64,000 nt of DNA, taken from NCBI RefSeq assembly GCF_023100845.1, contig NZ_CP095864.1, positions 2,914,001-2,978,000 of the forward strand, written 5' to 3'. How positions within the stretch are numbered: the first letter of the stretch is position 1; each line of letters starts with the position of its first letter. The notes beneath the pieces are model-generated. The model saw nothing but the letters and a program-made list of their open reading frames with translations, made no database searches and was not told the origin of the DNA. The position numbers and the translations under genes were made by a program. This DNA comes from Gordonia sp. PP30. GTDB taxonomy: Bacteria > Actinomycetota > Actinomycetes > Mycobacteriales > Mycobacteriaceae. Below, piece after piece: positions 18,557 to 27,236 of this stretch.

Positions 18557-19111
18557 TCAGAGGCCGGCGATCCACTCGCCGACGCTCGTCACGACAGCCT
18601 GCCGCGGGAACACCTTCTCGGTCAGTACCCGGTGGACCTCCGGATCGGCATCGCCGCACGCGTCGGAGAGCACGGTGAGCCGGTAGTCGAGATCAGCGGC
18701 CTGCCGCACCGTCGACAGCACGACGCCGCTGGTCGACACCCCTCCGAGCACCAGACCGTCTACTCCGAGGCCGCGCAGCACCACCTCCAGATCGCTCCCG
18801 GTGAACGCCGAGAAGCGCTTCTTCACGACCACCGGCTCGTCGTCGCGGGGCGCGAACCGGTCGATGATCTGGGTCGCCGGATTGTCGAGCCACATCCCCT
18901 CCCCCGCGTGGGCCGCGTAGCCCGAGAACGCGAGATTGCCGGCGGCGACCTCGGGATAGCCGGGCCGGAACGCCACCCGCACGAACACGACGGGCAGGCC
19001 ACGACGGCGCGCCTCATCGAGAGCACGGGCGGCAGCGTCGACCACGGACTCGAAACCGGGCCGCCCACCGATGGCGTTCTGGAAGTCCATGAGGACAAGG
19101 GCACTGGTCAT
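18557..19111 (-). CDS. Isochorismatase-like cysteine hydrolase family protein lacking the Cys
   Basis: 184 residues from ATG 19111 (GGGAA upstream); ATG 19123 is possible without a ribosome site. Fold hallmarks: ALVLMDFQN near the N-terminus (Asp of the triad), VVVKKRFSAF (Lys of the triad), then LGGVSTSGVVLSTVR. In active members the last motif carries Cys; here the residue is Gly, so the classic D-K-C triad is incomplete. Divergent from a MarR gene across 52 bp, with an efflux pump behind MarR: typical of a MarR-controlled detoxification locus. Confidence 0.82.
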   Translation of the reverse strand: MTSALVLMDFQNAIGGRPGFESVVDAAARALDEARRRGLPVVFVRVAFRPGYPEVAAGNLAFSGYAAHAGEGMWLDNPATQIIDRFAPRDDEPVVVKKRFSAFTGSDLEVVLRGLGVDGLVLGGVSTSGVVLSTVRQAADLDYRLTVLSDACGDADPEVHRVLTEKVFPRQAVVTSVGEWIAGL

Positions 19112-19128
19112 GACGGTTCCCATCGAAA

Positions 19129-19157
19129 TAGACAGTCTTACCTGTTCAGTTTATCCT
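19129..19157 (+). promoter_or_regulatory. Promoter for leaderless marR mRNA, with candidate operator
   Basis: -35 TAGACA (19129-19134), 17-bp spacer, -10 TATCCT (19152-19157). The ATG at 19164 begins 7 nt after the -10, so the transcript would start at the start codon. Short inverted repeat ACAG-N6-CTGT at 19132-19145 overlaps the -35 and spacer and could bind MarR. Confidence 0.6.
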
Positions 19158-19163
19158 GATGAT

Positions 19164-19598
19164 ATGAGTACCGTCGAGCCGAGCCCCGCCCAGGTCGCGA
19201 TCGATCTCCGTTCGGTCACCGCACGACTCCTGCGGCACCTGCGGGAGGCAACGACCGACGATTCGATCACGCCGTCGCAGGCGTCGGCGCTGGCCCGCCT
19301 CGGCAAGGGCGGGATGGCGACGGCGAGCGCGCTGGCGGCCGGCGAGAAGGTCCGGCCGCAGTCGATGGCGGCCACCGTCGAGGCCCTCGAACGCCTCGGC
19401 CTGGTGACACGCAGCCAGGACCCGTCGGACGGGCGCCGTCAGATCATCAGCCTCACCGACGCCGGATGGGCGCGCCTGCGGGGTCACCGCGAGGCCGCCG
19501 CGACCCGGCTGGAGGAGACTCTCGCCTCGGGCGTCTCCCCTGACGAATTGGCGATCATCCACCGGGCGACGGCGATCCTCGACCGGATCCTCACCTGA
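19164..19598 (+). CDS. MarR-family transcriptional regulator
   Basis: 144 residues. Winged helix: TPSQASALARLGKGGMATAS, then KVRPQSMAATVEALERLG as recognition helix, and the wing RSQDPSDGRRQIISLTDAG with the conserved D-x-R-G/R pattern. Upstream in-frame extension to 19071 rejected because it would run through the divergent gene and promoter. The stop overlaps the start of the MFS gene (TGATG), indicating translational coupling. Expected role: ligand-relieved repressor of itself, the efflux pump and perhaps the divergent isochorismatase-like gene. Confidence 0.9.
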   Translation: MSTVEPSPAQVAIDLRSVTARLLRHLREATTDDSITPSQASALARLGKGGMATASALAAGEKVRPQSMAATVEALERLGLVTRSQDPSDGRRQIISLTDAGWARLRGHREAAATRLEETLASGVSPDELAIIHRATAILDRILT

Positions 19599-21034
19599 TG
19601 CCGCCGCCCGTCCCGGCGACTCGTCCGGCCGACCGCTTCGACCGGCGGCTATTGGCACCCATGATGCTGGGTGCCGCCCTCAACCCGGTCAACACCGCGA
19701 TCATCGCGGTCGCGCTCGCCCCGATCGGTATCGCACTCGGCGCACCCGCGTCCGAGACCGTGTGGCTGGTCTCCGGCCTGTACCTCGCGACCGCGATCGG
19801 GCAGCCGCTGACCGGACGGCTGGTCGACGTCTTCGGCGTACGCCCGATCTTTCTCACCGGCGGATCTCTGGTGGCACTCGCCGGCCTGATCGGTCTGCTC
19901 GCCCCGGGCACGCACGACGGGATCTGGTGGCTGGTCGCGGCCCGCGTCATCCTCGGACTCGGCACCTGCGCGGGCTATCCGTCGGCGATGCACCTGATCC
20001 GGTCGGAGGCGCAGCGGACCGGCATGGCCTCCCCGGCCGGGGTGCTGACCGCCCTGTCGGTGACCACCCAGACGGTCGCCGTGATCGGTCCGACGCTCGG
20101 CGGACTGCTGGTCGAGACGTGGGGCTGGCGGGCGACGTTCGCGGTGAACGTCCCGCTCGGGGTGACGAGCGTGGCGCTCGGGGCGCTGTTCTTTCCGCGC
20201 CGGGCGCGTCCTACGGCGTCGTCCGGCGACCGCCCGCGAATCGACTGGTTCGGCATCGCGGCGTTCGCGGCGTCGATGATCTGTCTGCTGATCTTCGTGC
20301 AGAACGCGTCGCTCTCGCTGCTCTGGCTGCTCGCCGCCGGGCTGGTGGCGGGCGGCGTCCTGATCTGGTGGGAACTGCGCCACGACGAGCCGTTCATCGA
20401 TCTGCGGGTGCTGGCCGGAAACGGCCCCCTGTTGCTGACCTTCATCCGGGCGTTTCTGACCGCGGTGATCTCGTACCTGTTCATCTACGGCTTCACGCAG
20501 TGGCTGGAGGACGGCCGCGGCCTGAACGCCGCGCACGCCGGACTGATTCTGCTGCCGGTGTTCGCGTCCGGCATCGTCTTCGCGGTCGCCGTCGGCCGGC
20601 GCCCCGAGGTCTGGTGGAAACTGATGGCCGGTTCGAGCGCACAGCTGGTCGTCGGCATTCTGGTGCTGTTCATGACCGGGTCGTCGCCGATCTGGTTCCT
20701 CGTCGTCGCGATGGTCGTGCTCGGGCTGCCGCAGGGACTCAACAACCTGGCGATCCAGAACACCCTGTACTTCCAGGCCGATCCGGCGCGCATCGCGTCG
20801 TCGGCGGGCTTGCTGCGGACATTCGCCTACCTCGGCGCGATCGCCGCGTCGGTGATCTACGGAAGCGTCTACGGGGAGCGCGCCACCACGCACGACGTGC
20901 ACGTCCTCGGCTGGGTGATCGTCGGCATCTCGGTGGTGTTCCTCGTGATCACCGTCGCCGACCGGTCGCTGCGGGAGGTCGGTCGGACGGCGCCGGACGA
21001 CGTCGTCGTGGTCGAGGAAGAAGCCGCACGCTGA
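19598..21034 (+). CDS. MFS efflux transporter, EmrB/QacA (DHA2)-like
   Basis: 478 residues; 12 to 14 hydrophobic segments. Motif A-like GRLVDVFGVR follows the second helix and the DHA2 signature WGWRATFAVNVPLG is present. The start codon overlaps the marR stop by 1 nt. The expected role is proton-driven export of a toxic compound across the inner membrane, induced through MarR. The acidic C-terminal tail (VVVVEEEAAR) is cytoplasmic. Confidence 0.9.
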   Translation: MPPPVPATRPADRFDRRLLAPMMLGAALNPVNTAIIAVALAPIGIALGAPASETVWLVSGLYLATAIGQPLTGRLVDVFGVRPIFLTGGSLVALAGLIGLLAPGTHDGIWWLVAARVILGLGTCAGYPSAMHLIRSEAQRTGMASPAGVLTALSVTTQTVAVIGPTLGGLLVETWGWRATFAVNVPLGVTSVALGALFFPRRARPTASSGDRPRIDWFGIAAFAASMICLLIFVQNASLSLLWLLAAGLVAGGVLIWWELRHDEPFIDLRVLAGNGPLLLTFIRAFLTAVISYLFIYGFTQWLEDGRGLNAAHAGLILLPVFASGIVFAVAVGRRPEVWWKLMAGSSAQLVVGILVLFMTGSSPIWFLVVAMVVLGLPQGLNNLAIQNTLYFQADPARIASSAGLLRTFAYLGAIAASVIYGSVYGERATTHDVHVLGWVIVGISVVFLVITVADRSLREVGRTAPDDVVVVEEEAAR

Positions 21035-21076
21035 CGTTCGGCCCCGATGGATCGTCACCGGTGCCAGACTGGCATC

Positions 21077-22459
21077 ATGGCCCGCCGCGTTCCCAAACCC
21101 GCCGATCTGGCTCCCCTCATGCAGTTCCGCAAGCCGCAGTTCAACGCCAAGCGACGACGCCTGGAACGCGCGCTCACCATCGAGGACCTGCGACGGATCG
21201 CGAAGCGCCGCACTCCGACGGCCGCCTTCGACTACACCGACGGCGCGGCCGAGGAGGAACTGTCGCTCGCCCGGGCGCGACAAGCCTTCCGCGACATCGA
21301 GTTCCACCCCGCCATCCTGCGCGACGTATCTGCCGTCGACACCTCCTGCGAGATTCTCGGTGAGCGGTCATCCCTACCGTTCGGGGTCGCCCCGACCGGC
21401 TTCACCCGGATGATGCAGTCCGAGGGTGAATACGCGGGCGCGCGGTCCGCCGCCGCGGCCGGTATCCCGTTCAGCCTGTCGACGATGGGTACCGCGTCGA
21501 TCGAGGACGTAGTCGAGGCCGCCCCGACCGGCCGCCACTGGTTCCAGCTGTACATGTGGAAGGACCGCGAACGGTCGATGGCTTTGGTCGACCGCGCCGC
21601 GGCCGCCGGATACGACACCCTCCTCGTCACGGTCGACGTCCCCGTCGCCGGCGCCCGCCTGCGCGACACGCGCAACGGCATGTCGATCCCGCCCGCCCTC
21701 ACCGCCCGCACCGTGCTCGACGCACTCCCCCGCCCCGCGTGGTGGTTCGACTTCCTCACCACCGAGCCCCTCGCCTTCGCGTCGCTCGACCGCTGGTCGG
21801 GCACGGTCGCCGACCTGCTGGACACCATGTTCGATCCCACCGTCACCTTCGACGACCTCACCTGGATCAAGGAGCAGTGGCCGGGGAAGCTGGTCGTGAA
21901 GGGGATTCAGACGCTCGACGACGCCCGCGCCGTCGCCGCGCTCGGTGTCGACGGGATCGTGCTGTCGAATCATGGTGGGCGCCAGCTGGATCGGGCCCCG
22001 ATCCCGTTTCACTTGCTCCCCGAGGTCGCGGCTGAATTCAGCACGCTCCCTGCGCCGGGCGACGGAACCCGATCGACGTCCCCGGAGCCCGGCGACAACC
22101 GAACCCGAACAACGCTCCCTGAGCCCGGCAGCCAAGGCGCCCGATCGACGCTCCCTGAGCCGGGCGACGAAGGAGCCCGAGTCGAAGGGAACCGCCCCGC
22201 GATCATCCTCGACACCGGGATCATGTCCGGCGCCGACATCGTCGCCGCGATCGCCCTCGGCGCCGACTTCACGCTGATCGGCCGGGCGTACCTGTACGGC
22301 CTGATGGCCGGCGGCCAGGAAGGCGTGGATCGGACGATCGAGATCCTGCGCAGCCAGATCGAGCGCACGATGCGACTGCTCGGCGTCGCCTCACTCGACG
22401 AGTTGGGACCGAATCATGTGACTCAACTGGAACGCATGGTGCCGCGTTCCCGCGCCTGA
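21077..22459 (+). CDS. lldD: FMN-dependent alpha-hydroxy-acid oxidase / L-lactate dehydrogenase (quinone), with repeat insertion
   Basis: 460 residues from ATG 21077. Hallmarks: [57 protein letters not shown] (substrate Tyr), VKGIQ (FMN Lys) and the catalytic base H299 in [13 protein letters not shown] phosphate binding is in [12 protein letters not shown] and [10 protein letters not shown]. Mycobacterial LldD2 is about 414 residues. The extra length is residues 323-369, four Pro/Gly-rich units of 11-12 residues ([11 protein letters not shown] type) placed between the active-site helix and the FMN-binding strand, where such enzymes have a flexible loop. Activity is therefore likely retained, an inference. 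Confidence 0.9.
   Translation: MARRVPKPADLAPLMQFRKPQFNAKRRRLERALTIEDLRRIAKRRTPTAAFDYTDGAAEEELSLARARQAFRDIEFHPAILRDVSAVDTSCEILGERSSLPFGVAPTGFTRMMQSEGEYAGARSAAAAGIPFSLSTMGTASIEDVVEAAPTGRHWFQLYMWKDRERSMALVDRAAAAGYDTLLVTVDVPVAGARLRDTRNGMSIPPALTARTVLDALPRPAWWFDFLTTEPLAFASLDRWSGTVADLLDTMFDPTVTFDDLTWIKEQWPGKLVVKGIQTLDDARAVAALGVDGIVLSNHGGRQLDRAPIPFHLLPEVAAEFSTLPAPGDGTRSTSPEPGDNRTRTTLPEPGSQGARSTLPEPGDEGARVEGNRPAIILDTGIMSGADIVAAIALGADFTLIGRAYLYGLMAGGQEGVDRTIEILRSQIERTMRLLGVASLDELGPNHVTQLERMVPRSRA
22043..22183 (+). repeat. In-frame tandem repeat, four units of 33-36 bp, inside lldD
   Basis: Units start at 22043, 22076, 22112 and 22148, each beginning ACG-TCCCTGAGCCCGG-like. All unit lengths are multiples of three, so the frame is kept. 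The units differ by substitutions, so this is not a fresh slippage product. Confidence 0.9.
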
Positions 22460-22479
22460 CCGCCGACCGCCGATCGACG

Positions 22480-22898
22480 TCAGGCGTTCACGATCGCGGC
22501 GCCGGGGGTGGCGGGAACACCGAACATCGCGCCGAGTGCGATCGTGCCGCGGCCGGTCGTCACGCGCAGTCCCTTCTGGGGGACGACGACCGAGCCGGAC
22601 TGGCCGGTCGCCGTGTTGAGCCAGGCGACATTCATCGGCAGGGAGAAGCCGGCACAGACGGTGGGTTGATCGACGAGCACATCTTGCTCAGGGTCAAGCG
22701 AAGTACACCGGGCTTCTCAACGGTGATGTGTACGGTCTCGGAGCCGAACGGGAACGGGTCGGCCAGCCAAAGGTATGTCGAGGTGATCGACACCGATGGC
22801 GCGGCATGAGCGGGCGACGTGGCAGCTGCGGTGCCAGCGGTCGCGAGGCCGGCCGCGGCGAGTGCGGCGATCAGGCGGTGACGGATTCGACGGGACAT
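22480..22898 (-). pseudogene. Small secreted protein gene split by a frameshift
   Basis: The first part (22632-22898) starts at ATG 22898 after AAGGAAC and encodes a Sec signal peptide ending AHA-APS, then VSITSTYLWLADPFPFG. It runs into a stop at 22632. The second part (stop 22480) continues in another frame as VDQPTVCAGFSLPMNVAWLN and GSVVVPQKGLRV. The two frames overlap at about 22632-22690, and shifting near 22690 joins them into one exported protein of about 135 residues. This is either a true pseudogene, programmed frameshifting or a sequencing error. Family not recognised; similar short exported proteins occur in Gordonia and Mycobacterium. Confidence 0.6.
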
Positions 22899-23371
22899 GG
22901 AACTGTTCCTTCCGGGTTTCGTACGGTCGGCACCTTCCACCTTGGCGCGGTCGGGTCACGTTGACAAGAATTTGGGATATTCCGGATGGAACCGACATCG
23001 AACACGGGAGGCCACGAGCACCGCTCTCCGCCCTGCCGGCCACACCGGCACCGGACTCGGGCACGTCAACGCCGGCCTCAGCGCCATGCATCCGGGTGCC
23101 CCGGCGCCAGCAGGCCAGTATCGACGCCTACCGTGCAGCCGAACCTGCACGCGAAGACCACCAGCCCGTACTCCGGTCCTGTCGATCGTCGGGCCGGTGG
23201 GACTTCTCGTGAAGCAAGACATCACGCGATGCAGGTCGGATCTGACGGCTGACCAGAATGACAGGCACTATGCCGAGATTCTGGAAACCCCGGGCGATCG
23301 GTATTCGGCAGCGCAAACTGCCATTTCCCGACCGAGCCGCCTTGGGCTCACTCGCGTACTAGGATCGCGAG
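22899..23371. other. 473-bp gap without a supported gene
   Basis: Contains the 5' region of the secreted-protein pseudogene on the minus strand and the upstream region of the receiver-domain gene on the plus strand. Open frames here lack ribosome sites and show no third-position GC bias. Composition is lower in GC than the flanks. It may be degraded coding DNA. Confidence 0.5.
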
Positions 23372-24220
23372 ATGGAGCGTCGATCGGTTGATGCGCACGG
23401 ACAGCCCCAGTCCATCTCTGCCCAGATCGAACGAGCTAGTCAGGCCATCGATGAGTTGGCGAACTCGTCCTCGTCCCGGAGCAACACAACACAACGACTC
23501 ACGGCGCTGACCGGAACAGGAGTCGGAATCGTCTGGGTTCTCGCGGTGGTTGCCCTGGTCGTGCACACGTTCTTCGAGCACGACACTCCGAAGATCGACA
23601 CCACCACCGTCGCACTTCTCGCGGTCATTCTGTTCGCTCCATTCGTTCCGAAACTCAAAGCGATCGAGCTCGGTGGGGCGAGGGCCGAGATGCACACCGA
23701 GACCTTCACCGACCTGCAGAGTATTCCCGAGGTCCTCAAACTCCAGCAGATCGCGATCCGACGGATATTCGATCAGATCAAAGATGAAGTCGAGTCAGAG
23801 TCTCACGCCGTCGGCGACTCGCCCGATGGCAGTCAGGCCGGACGGCCGACGATCCTTTGGGTCGATGACCACCCAGCCAATAACGAGTTCGAACGCGAAA
23901 GTCTCGGTACCGACTATGACTTTCAGATCGCCACCAACAATGATGAGGCCGACCGCATCATCCGTTCCGGAAGAATCGATATAGTGATCACGGACTACAA
24001 ACGAGATAATGAGGTCGGCGTCCCCATCGCAGCCGGCCAGCGACTGCTCGAGCTCATCAAAGGCAGCCCCGCTACCGCAAATATTCCCGTCATCGTCTAC
24101 ACCAGCGAAAAGACGATCAAGGCACACAATTCCGAACTGGTCGCGGCCGGAGCGGCCGCGGTGACATCACACTTCAGCGGCATTGTGAAGGCACTGACGA
24201 AGTTAGCGATCGGGTCATAG
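23372..24220 (+). CDS. Membrane-anchored response-regulator receiver protein
   Basis: 282 residues. A cytosolic N-terminus of about 45 residues precedes two hydrophobic segments (VGIVWVLAVVALVVHTF and TVALLAVILFAPFVP), then a helical linker (about 105-150) and a receiver-like domain at about 160-282. Receiver residues: acidic pair D165-D166 (ILWVDDHPA), phospho-acceptor D208 (IVITDYKRD) and T244 (IVYTSE). The conserved Lys is not evident (GAAAVTSHFSG). No output domain and no kinase nearby. A receiver tethered at the membrane is unusual and could act as phosphate sink, scaffold or stress sensor. Codon use is less GC-biased than the neighbours, suggesting acquisition. Confidence 0.72.
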   Translation: MERRSVDAHGQPQSISAQIERASQAIDELANSSSSRSNTTQRLTALTGTGVGIVWVLAVVALVVHTFFEHDTPKIDTTTVALLAVILFAPFVPKLKAIELGGARAEMHTETFTDLQSIPEVLKLQQIAIRRIFDQIKDEVESESHAVGDSPDGSQAGRPTILWVDDHPANNEFERESLGTDYDFQIATNNDEADRIIRSGRIDIVITDYKRDNEVGVPIAAGQRLLELIKGSPATANIPVIVYTSEKTIKAHNSELVAAGAAAVTSHFSGIVKALTKLAIGS

Positions 24221-24390
24221 GCCACCACCTGACCAGACCGCCCCGAAACGGGGGCATACTCGTCCAACTTCCGACGAGGCGACAGATGGTCCGAGCGACG
24301 CCGTCAGCGGGCGTCCGCTGACCTTCTCCACCACAGAACGCCTCGACGCCGCCGTTCCGGGCTCCCCTCCGACGCGTTCACGCTGTCGCA

Positions 24391-25683
24391 TCAGCCGAGG
24401 TGCGCCTGCACCTCGGCGCTACTCTTGTCCAGGCGCTCCAGGCGTCCTTCGGTCATGGATGCGATCTGGTCCACTACTACGCGTAGCCGCTGATCGTCGT
24501 CCGTCGCCGACTCCCAATGCGGAACCAACAGTGGGTCTAGATCACCGGGCGCCGTGTTCAGCAGCAGTGTCGACACCCGATGGATCCGGTCACGCTGACG
24601 TGCCTGCTTCGCCAGGTGCTTCTTGTCCGAGAAGATGAACCGCAGTGCCACGGTCTTCAGCATCGCGACCTCGGAGGCGATCTCGGGCGGGACGGACAGG
24701 TCGGCGTCGTACCTGCGCAGCGGGCGGGCGCCCTCCGCAGCTCGTGTCGCCGTCACGGCAGCAGAAGCGAAACGCCCGATCAGCTCCGAGGTCAGCCGCT
24801 TCAGTGCCACCTGCGACGACAGCGAGCCGTCGTACTTCCCCACCGCCTGGAATATCTCCATCTCCGACATGCGCTGTGCGGCGTCGACCATCGCGTCGGC
24901 GTCCAGGCCGTCGAAGTACCGCACGGCGAGTTCGGCCAGTTCGGTCTGGTCGTCGCGGGAACCCAGCTGGCGCAGGTCGATTCGGCCGCTCGCCACGCCG
25001 TCTTCGAGGTCGTGCACGGAGTAGGCGACGTCGTCGGACCAGTCCATCACCTGAGCCTCGAGGCAGCGGCGGCCGGCGGGTGCACCCTCGCGGACCCAAT
25101 CGAGCGCCGGCTCGTCCTCCACGTACGCCCCGTACTTGGTACCCGGAGCCTTGCGGCTCCACGGGTACTTCAGGGTCGCGTCGAGCGACGCGCGCGTCAG
25201 GTTCAGGCCCGCACTCTCGCCGTCGGGACCGAGGATCTTCGGTTCCAGCGACGTCAGGATGCGCAGATTCTGGGCGTTGCCTTCGAAGCCGCCGTGGTCG
25301 TGCATGATCTCTTCGAGCGCGCGCTCACCGTTGTGGCCGTAGGGCGGGTGGCCGATGTCATGCGCGAGGCCGGCCAACTCGACCAGGTCGGGATCGCAGC
25401 CGAGACCCTCGGCGATCCCGCGGCCGATCTGGCCCACCTCCAGAGAGTGCGTCAAGCGCGTCCGCGGAGTGTCGCCCTCGCGGGGGCCGACGACCTGCGT
25501 CTTGTCGGCCAGGCGTCGCAGAGCAGCACTGTGCAACACCCGTGCCCGGTCACGGGCGAAGGGGCTGCGCAGATCGGTCGCGGGGTCGGTCGTCTCGACC
25601 TGTTTGGGGGTTTCCGGGACGCGTCGTTCCAGGTCGTGCGCGTCGTAGGTGGCGACCGTCGGGTGGGTCGTGGGGTTGGGCAC
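24391..25683 (-). CDS. dgt: Deoxyguanosinetriphosphate triphosphohydrolase-like protein
   Basis: 430 residues. HD-domain metal site: [10 protein letters not shown] (His), [15 protein letters not shown] (His-Asp) and [17 protein letters not shown] (second Asp). The N-terminal [23 protein letters not shown] is typical of dGTPase-like proteins, length standard. Family members cleave dNTPs to nucleoside and tripolyphosphate and tune dNTP pools. In mycobacteria the gene sits next to dnaG, which is not here. The upstream side carries REP-type and inverted repeats, and the cold-shock gene is transcribed towards it. Confidence 0.93.
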   Translation of the reverse strand: MPNPTTHPTVATYDAHDLERRVPETPKQVETTDPATDLRSPFARDRARVLHSAALRRLADKTQVVGPREGDTPRTRLTHSLEVGQIGRGIAEGLGCDPDLVELAGLAHDIGHPPYGHNGERALEEIMHDHGGFEGNAQNLRILTSLEPKILGPDGESAGLNLTRASLDATLKYPWSRKAPGTKYGAYVEDEPALDWVREGAPAGRRCLEAQVMDWSDDVAYSVHDLEDGVASGRIDLRQLGSRDDQTELAELAVRYFDGLDADAMVDAAQRMSEMEIFQAVGKYDGSLSSQVALKRLTSELIGRFASAAVTATRAAEGARPLRRYDADLSVPPEIASEVAMLKTVALRFIFSDKKHLAKQARQRDRIHRVSTLLLNTAPGDLDPLLVPHWESATDDDQRLRVVVDQIASMTEGRLERLDKSSAEVQAHLG

Positions 25684-25769
25684 TGGGTCTCTTGGGGTCG
25701 TTCTCGTGGGTGGGGCGACGTTTCGACACGATCTCGGCTAGCGCCTCGATCGGCTCAACGGGCTACTTG

Positions 25770-25789
25770 GGTCTCGACTTCGCTCGACC
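25770..25789 (+). repeat. REP-like core copy
   Basis: An exact GGTCTCGACTTCGCTCGACC core, followed at 25800-25876 by two further dispersed-repeat fragments of the CTCGACAAGCTT and TTCGACAAGCTCAGCGG types. Lies between the dgt start and the csp terminator. Confidence 0.8.
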
Positions 25790-25821
25790 GACGTGGCCCG
25801 TCTCGACAAGCTTGAAGAAGC

Positions 25822-25853
25822 GGTCACCCGTTCCCGCGCGGGAACGAGTGACC
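25822..25853 (-). terminator. Hairpin downstream of the cold-shock gene
   Basis: GGTCACCCGTTCCCG pairs with CGGGAACGAGTGACC with a single mismatch (15-nt arms, 2-nt loop). It starts about 47 nt after the csp stop on the minus strand and fits a terminator or REP hairpin. Confidence 0.65.
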
Positions 25854-25899
25854 TTGGGCTTCGACAAGCTCAGCGGGCGGGACAGCCCGGCCGACGGGA

Positions 25900-26427
25900 C
25901 TAGCTGTTCCAGCCGCGGGAGGCGGCGAGGTCCATCAGCTTGTTGCGGATCGAGGTGATCTGGCGCGCGGTGATGTCCGGGGAGGCGTCGATCAACAGCT
26001 CGGTGAACTCGTTGAACAGCGGGGTCCCGGCGTGCGGGGAACGACGCGGACCGCGCTCGCGGTCGTCACGACCACCCCGACGATCGTCCCGGCGCTCGAA
26101 GCCGCCGCGTCGATCATCACGACCACCCCGGCGGTCGTCGCGACGGTCGAAGCCGCCCCGATTCTCCTCGCGGCGCTGCGCACGCTCGGCCGCAGGCGAC
26201 TCGCCTGCGGGGGCCTCCTCGGTCACCTTCACATTAGTGGCCTTGGAACCGCGATCGGTGTCCTCGACGTCGAACTCGACCTTGGCGCCCGGGCGCAACT
26301 GGTTCTCGTCGATGCCTTGGATGTCGTTGATGTGCAGGAAGACGTCGTCGCCCCCGCCCTCGGGCGAAAGGAAACCGAACCCACGATTCGGGTCGTAATG
26401 CACGACCTTGCCGCTGACACTCACCAC
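25900..26427 (-). CDS. Cold-shock protein with RGG/RDD-rich linker and C-terminal helical domain
   Basis: 175 residues; start GTG 26427 or 26424, GGAGAG upstream. Residues 1-68 are a full cold-shock domain with RNP1 (NRGFGFLSPEG) and RNP2 (VFLHIND). Residues 85-130 are a low-complexity basic/acidic linker built on repeated GGFDRRDDR and RGGRDDR units, like eukaryotic RGG RNA-binding tails. The last 45 residues (FNEFTELLIDASPDITARQI) form a helical C-terminal domain. It binds single-stranded RNA or DNA; the linker may drive condensate formation, an inference. Confidence 0.92.
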   Translation of the reverse strand: MVSVSGKVVHYDPNRGFGFLSPEGGGDDVFLHINDIQGIDENQLRPGAKVEFDVEDTDRGSKATNVKVTEEAPAGESPAAERAQRREENRGGFDRRDDRRGGRDDRRGGFERRDDRRGGRDDRERGPRRSPHAGTPLFNEFTELLIDASPDITARQITSIRNKLMDLAASRGWNS

Positions 26428-26703
26428 AAACTCACTCTCCGCGCCGCCGACCTACCCAGGCCCCTTGCCCGTGCGGCGAAAACGCTGATCCTCACTATGC
26501 CCTATCTGTCCTGGTTGTAGGTGATTCAACCGCCACCGTGCGCGCCTTCCGCCGGACATGCGACCGGGCCTTCCGAGGGCACGCCCCTGTCGCCGGCACG
26601 GCACCGCGTGTATCGTCCCGGTTCGTTCCTACGACGATGGACCGGCGCCGCCGCTGAAAGGCGTCATTCACTTGCAGAATTCTGGAGCCCACATCACGCG
26701 CCG

Positions 26704-27222
26704 GTGAGCGGCGCGAAGATCACCCGCAGGCAACTGCGCGCGAACCGGCGCGACGGCCGCCACGGCTGCTGGGATCACCTCGTGATCGCCCCGCTGTGGG
26801 TCGCGTACGACGCCAATCTCGGTACCCTCCTCCGCACCTGCGACGCGGTCGGCGCCTGCCTGGCCGTCCCCCGCTCGCCGCACTACCGCAACGCCCTGGC
26901 CGTCGGCGACACCCTGCGTCGTCGCCGGCCGTGCATCCACTGGGTGGCGACAGGCAAGACCCGCTGGATCGACACTCGGCGCGACGCCGGGAAGCGGATC
27001 GTCGCCGTCGAACTGGCCGAGGGTGCGACGCCTCTGCCCCGGCTCACTCCCGCGAGCGGACCTTCGGTGCTGCTCCTCGGCCACGAGCACAACGGGATTC
27101 CCGACGACGTGCTCGCCGGCGTCGACGAGTGCATCGAGATCCCGATGGTCGGCTACGGCGCAAGCCTGAACGTCGCCGTCGCGGGAAGCCTCGTCGCGTA
27201 TCGGCTGGCCGGGCTCTCGTGA
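26704..27222 (+). CDS. TrmH/SpoU-family RNA 2'-O-methyltransferase
   Basis: 172 residues from GTG 26704; start uncertain because no ribosome site is clear and the frame is open upstream. SPOUT knot motifs in order: NLGTLLRTCDA (motif 1), LLLGHEHNGIPDDVL (motif 2) and CIEIPMVGYGASLNVAVAG (motif 3 with the SLN core). Acts in the cytosol on tRNA or rRNA ribose using SAM. Shorter than the usual 230-270 residues: the L30e-like N-terminal substrate domain is missing, as in TrmL. Ends 14 bp from the convergent rskA gene. Confidence 0.85.
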   Translation: MSGAKITRRQLRANRRDGRHGCWDHLVIAPLWVAYDANLGTLLRTCDAVGACLAVPRSPHYRNALAVGDTLRRRRPCIHWVATGKTRWIDTRRDAGKRIVAVELAEGATPLPRLTPASGPSVLLLGHEHNGIPDDVLAGVDECIEIPMVGYGASLNVAVAGSLVAYRLAGLS

Positions 27223-27236
27223 AGGACGAACAGTGC

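Noticed and set aside
22897-23391. 164-codon ORF in the gap before the receiver gene
   Set aside because: No third-position GC bias, no ribosome site, and it overlaps the real gene start.
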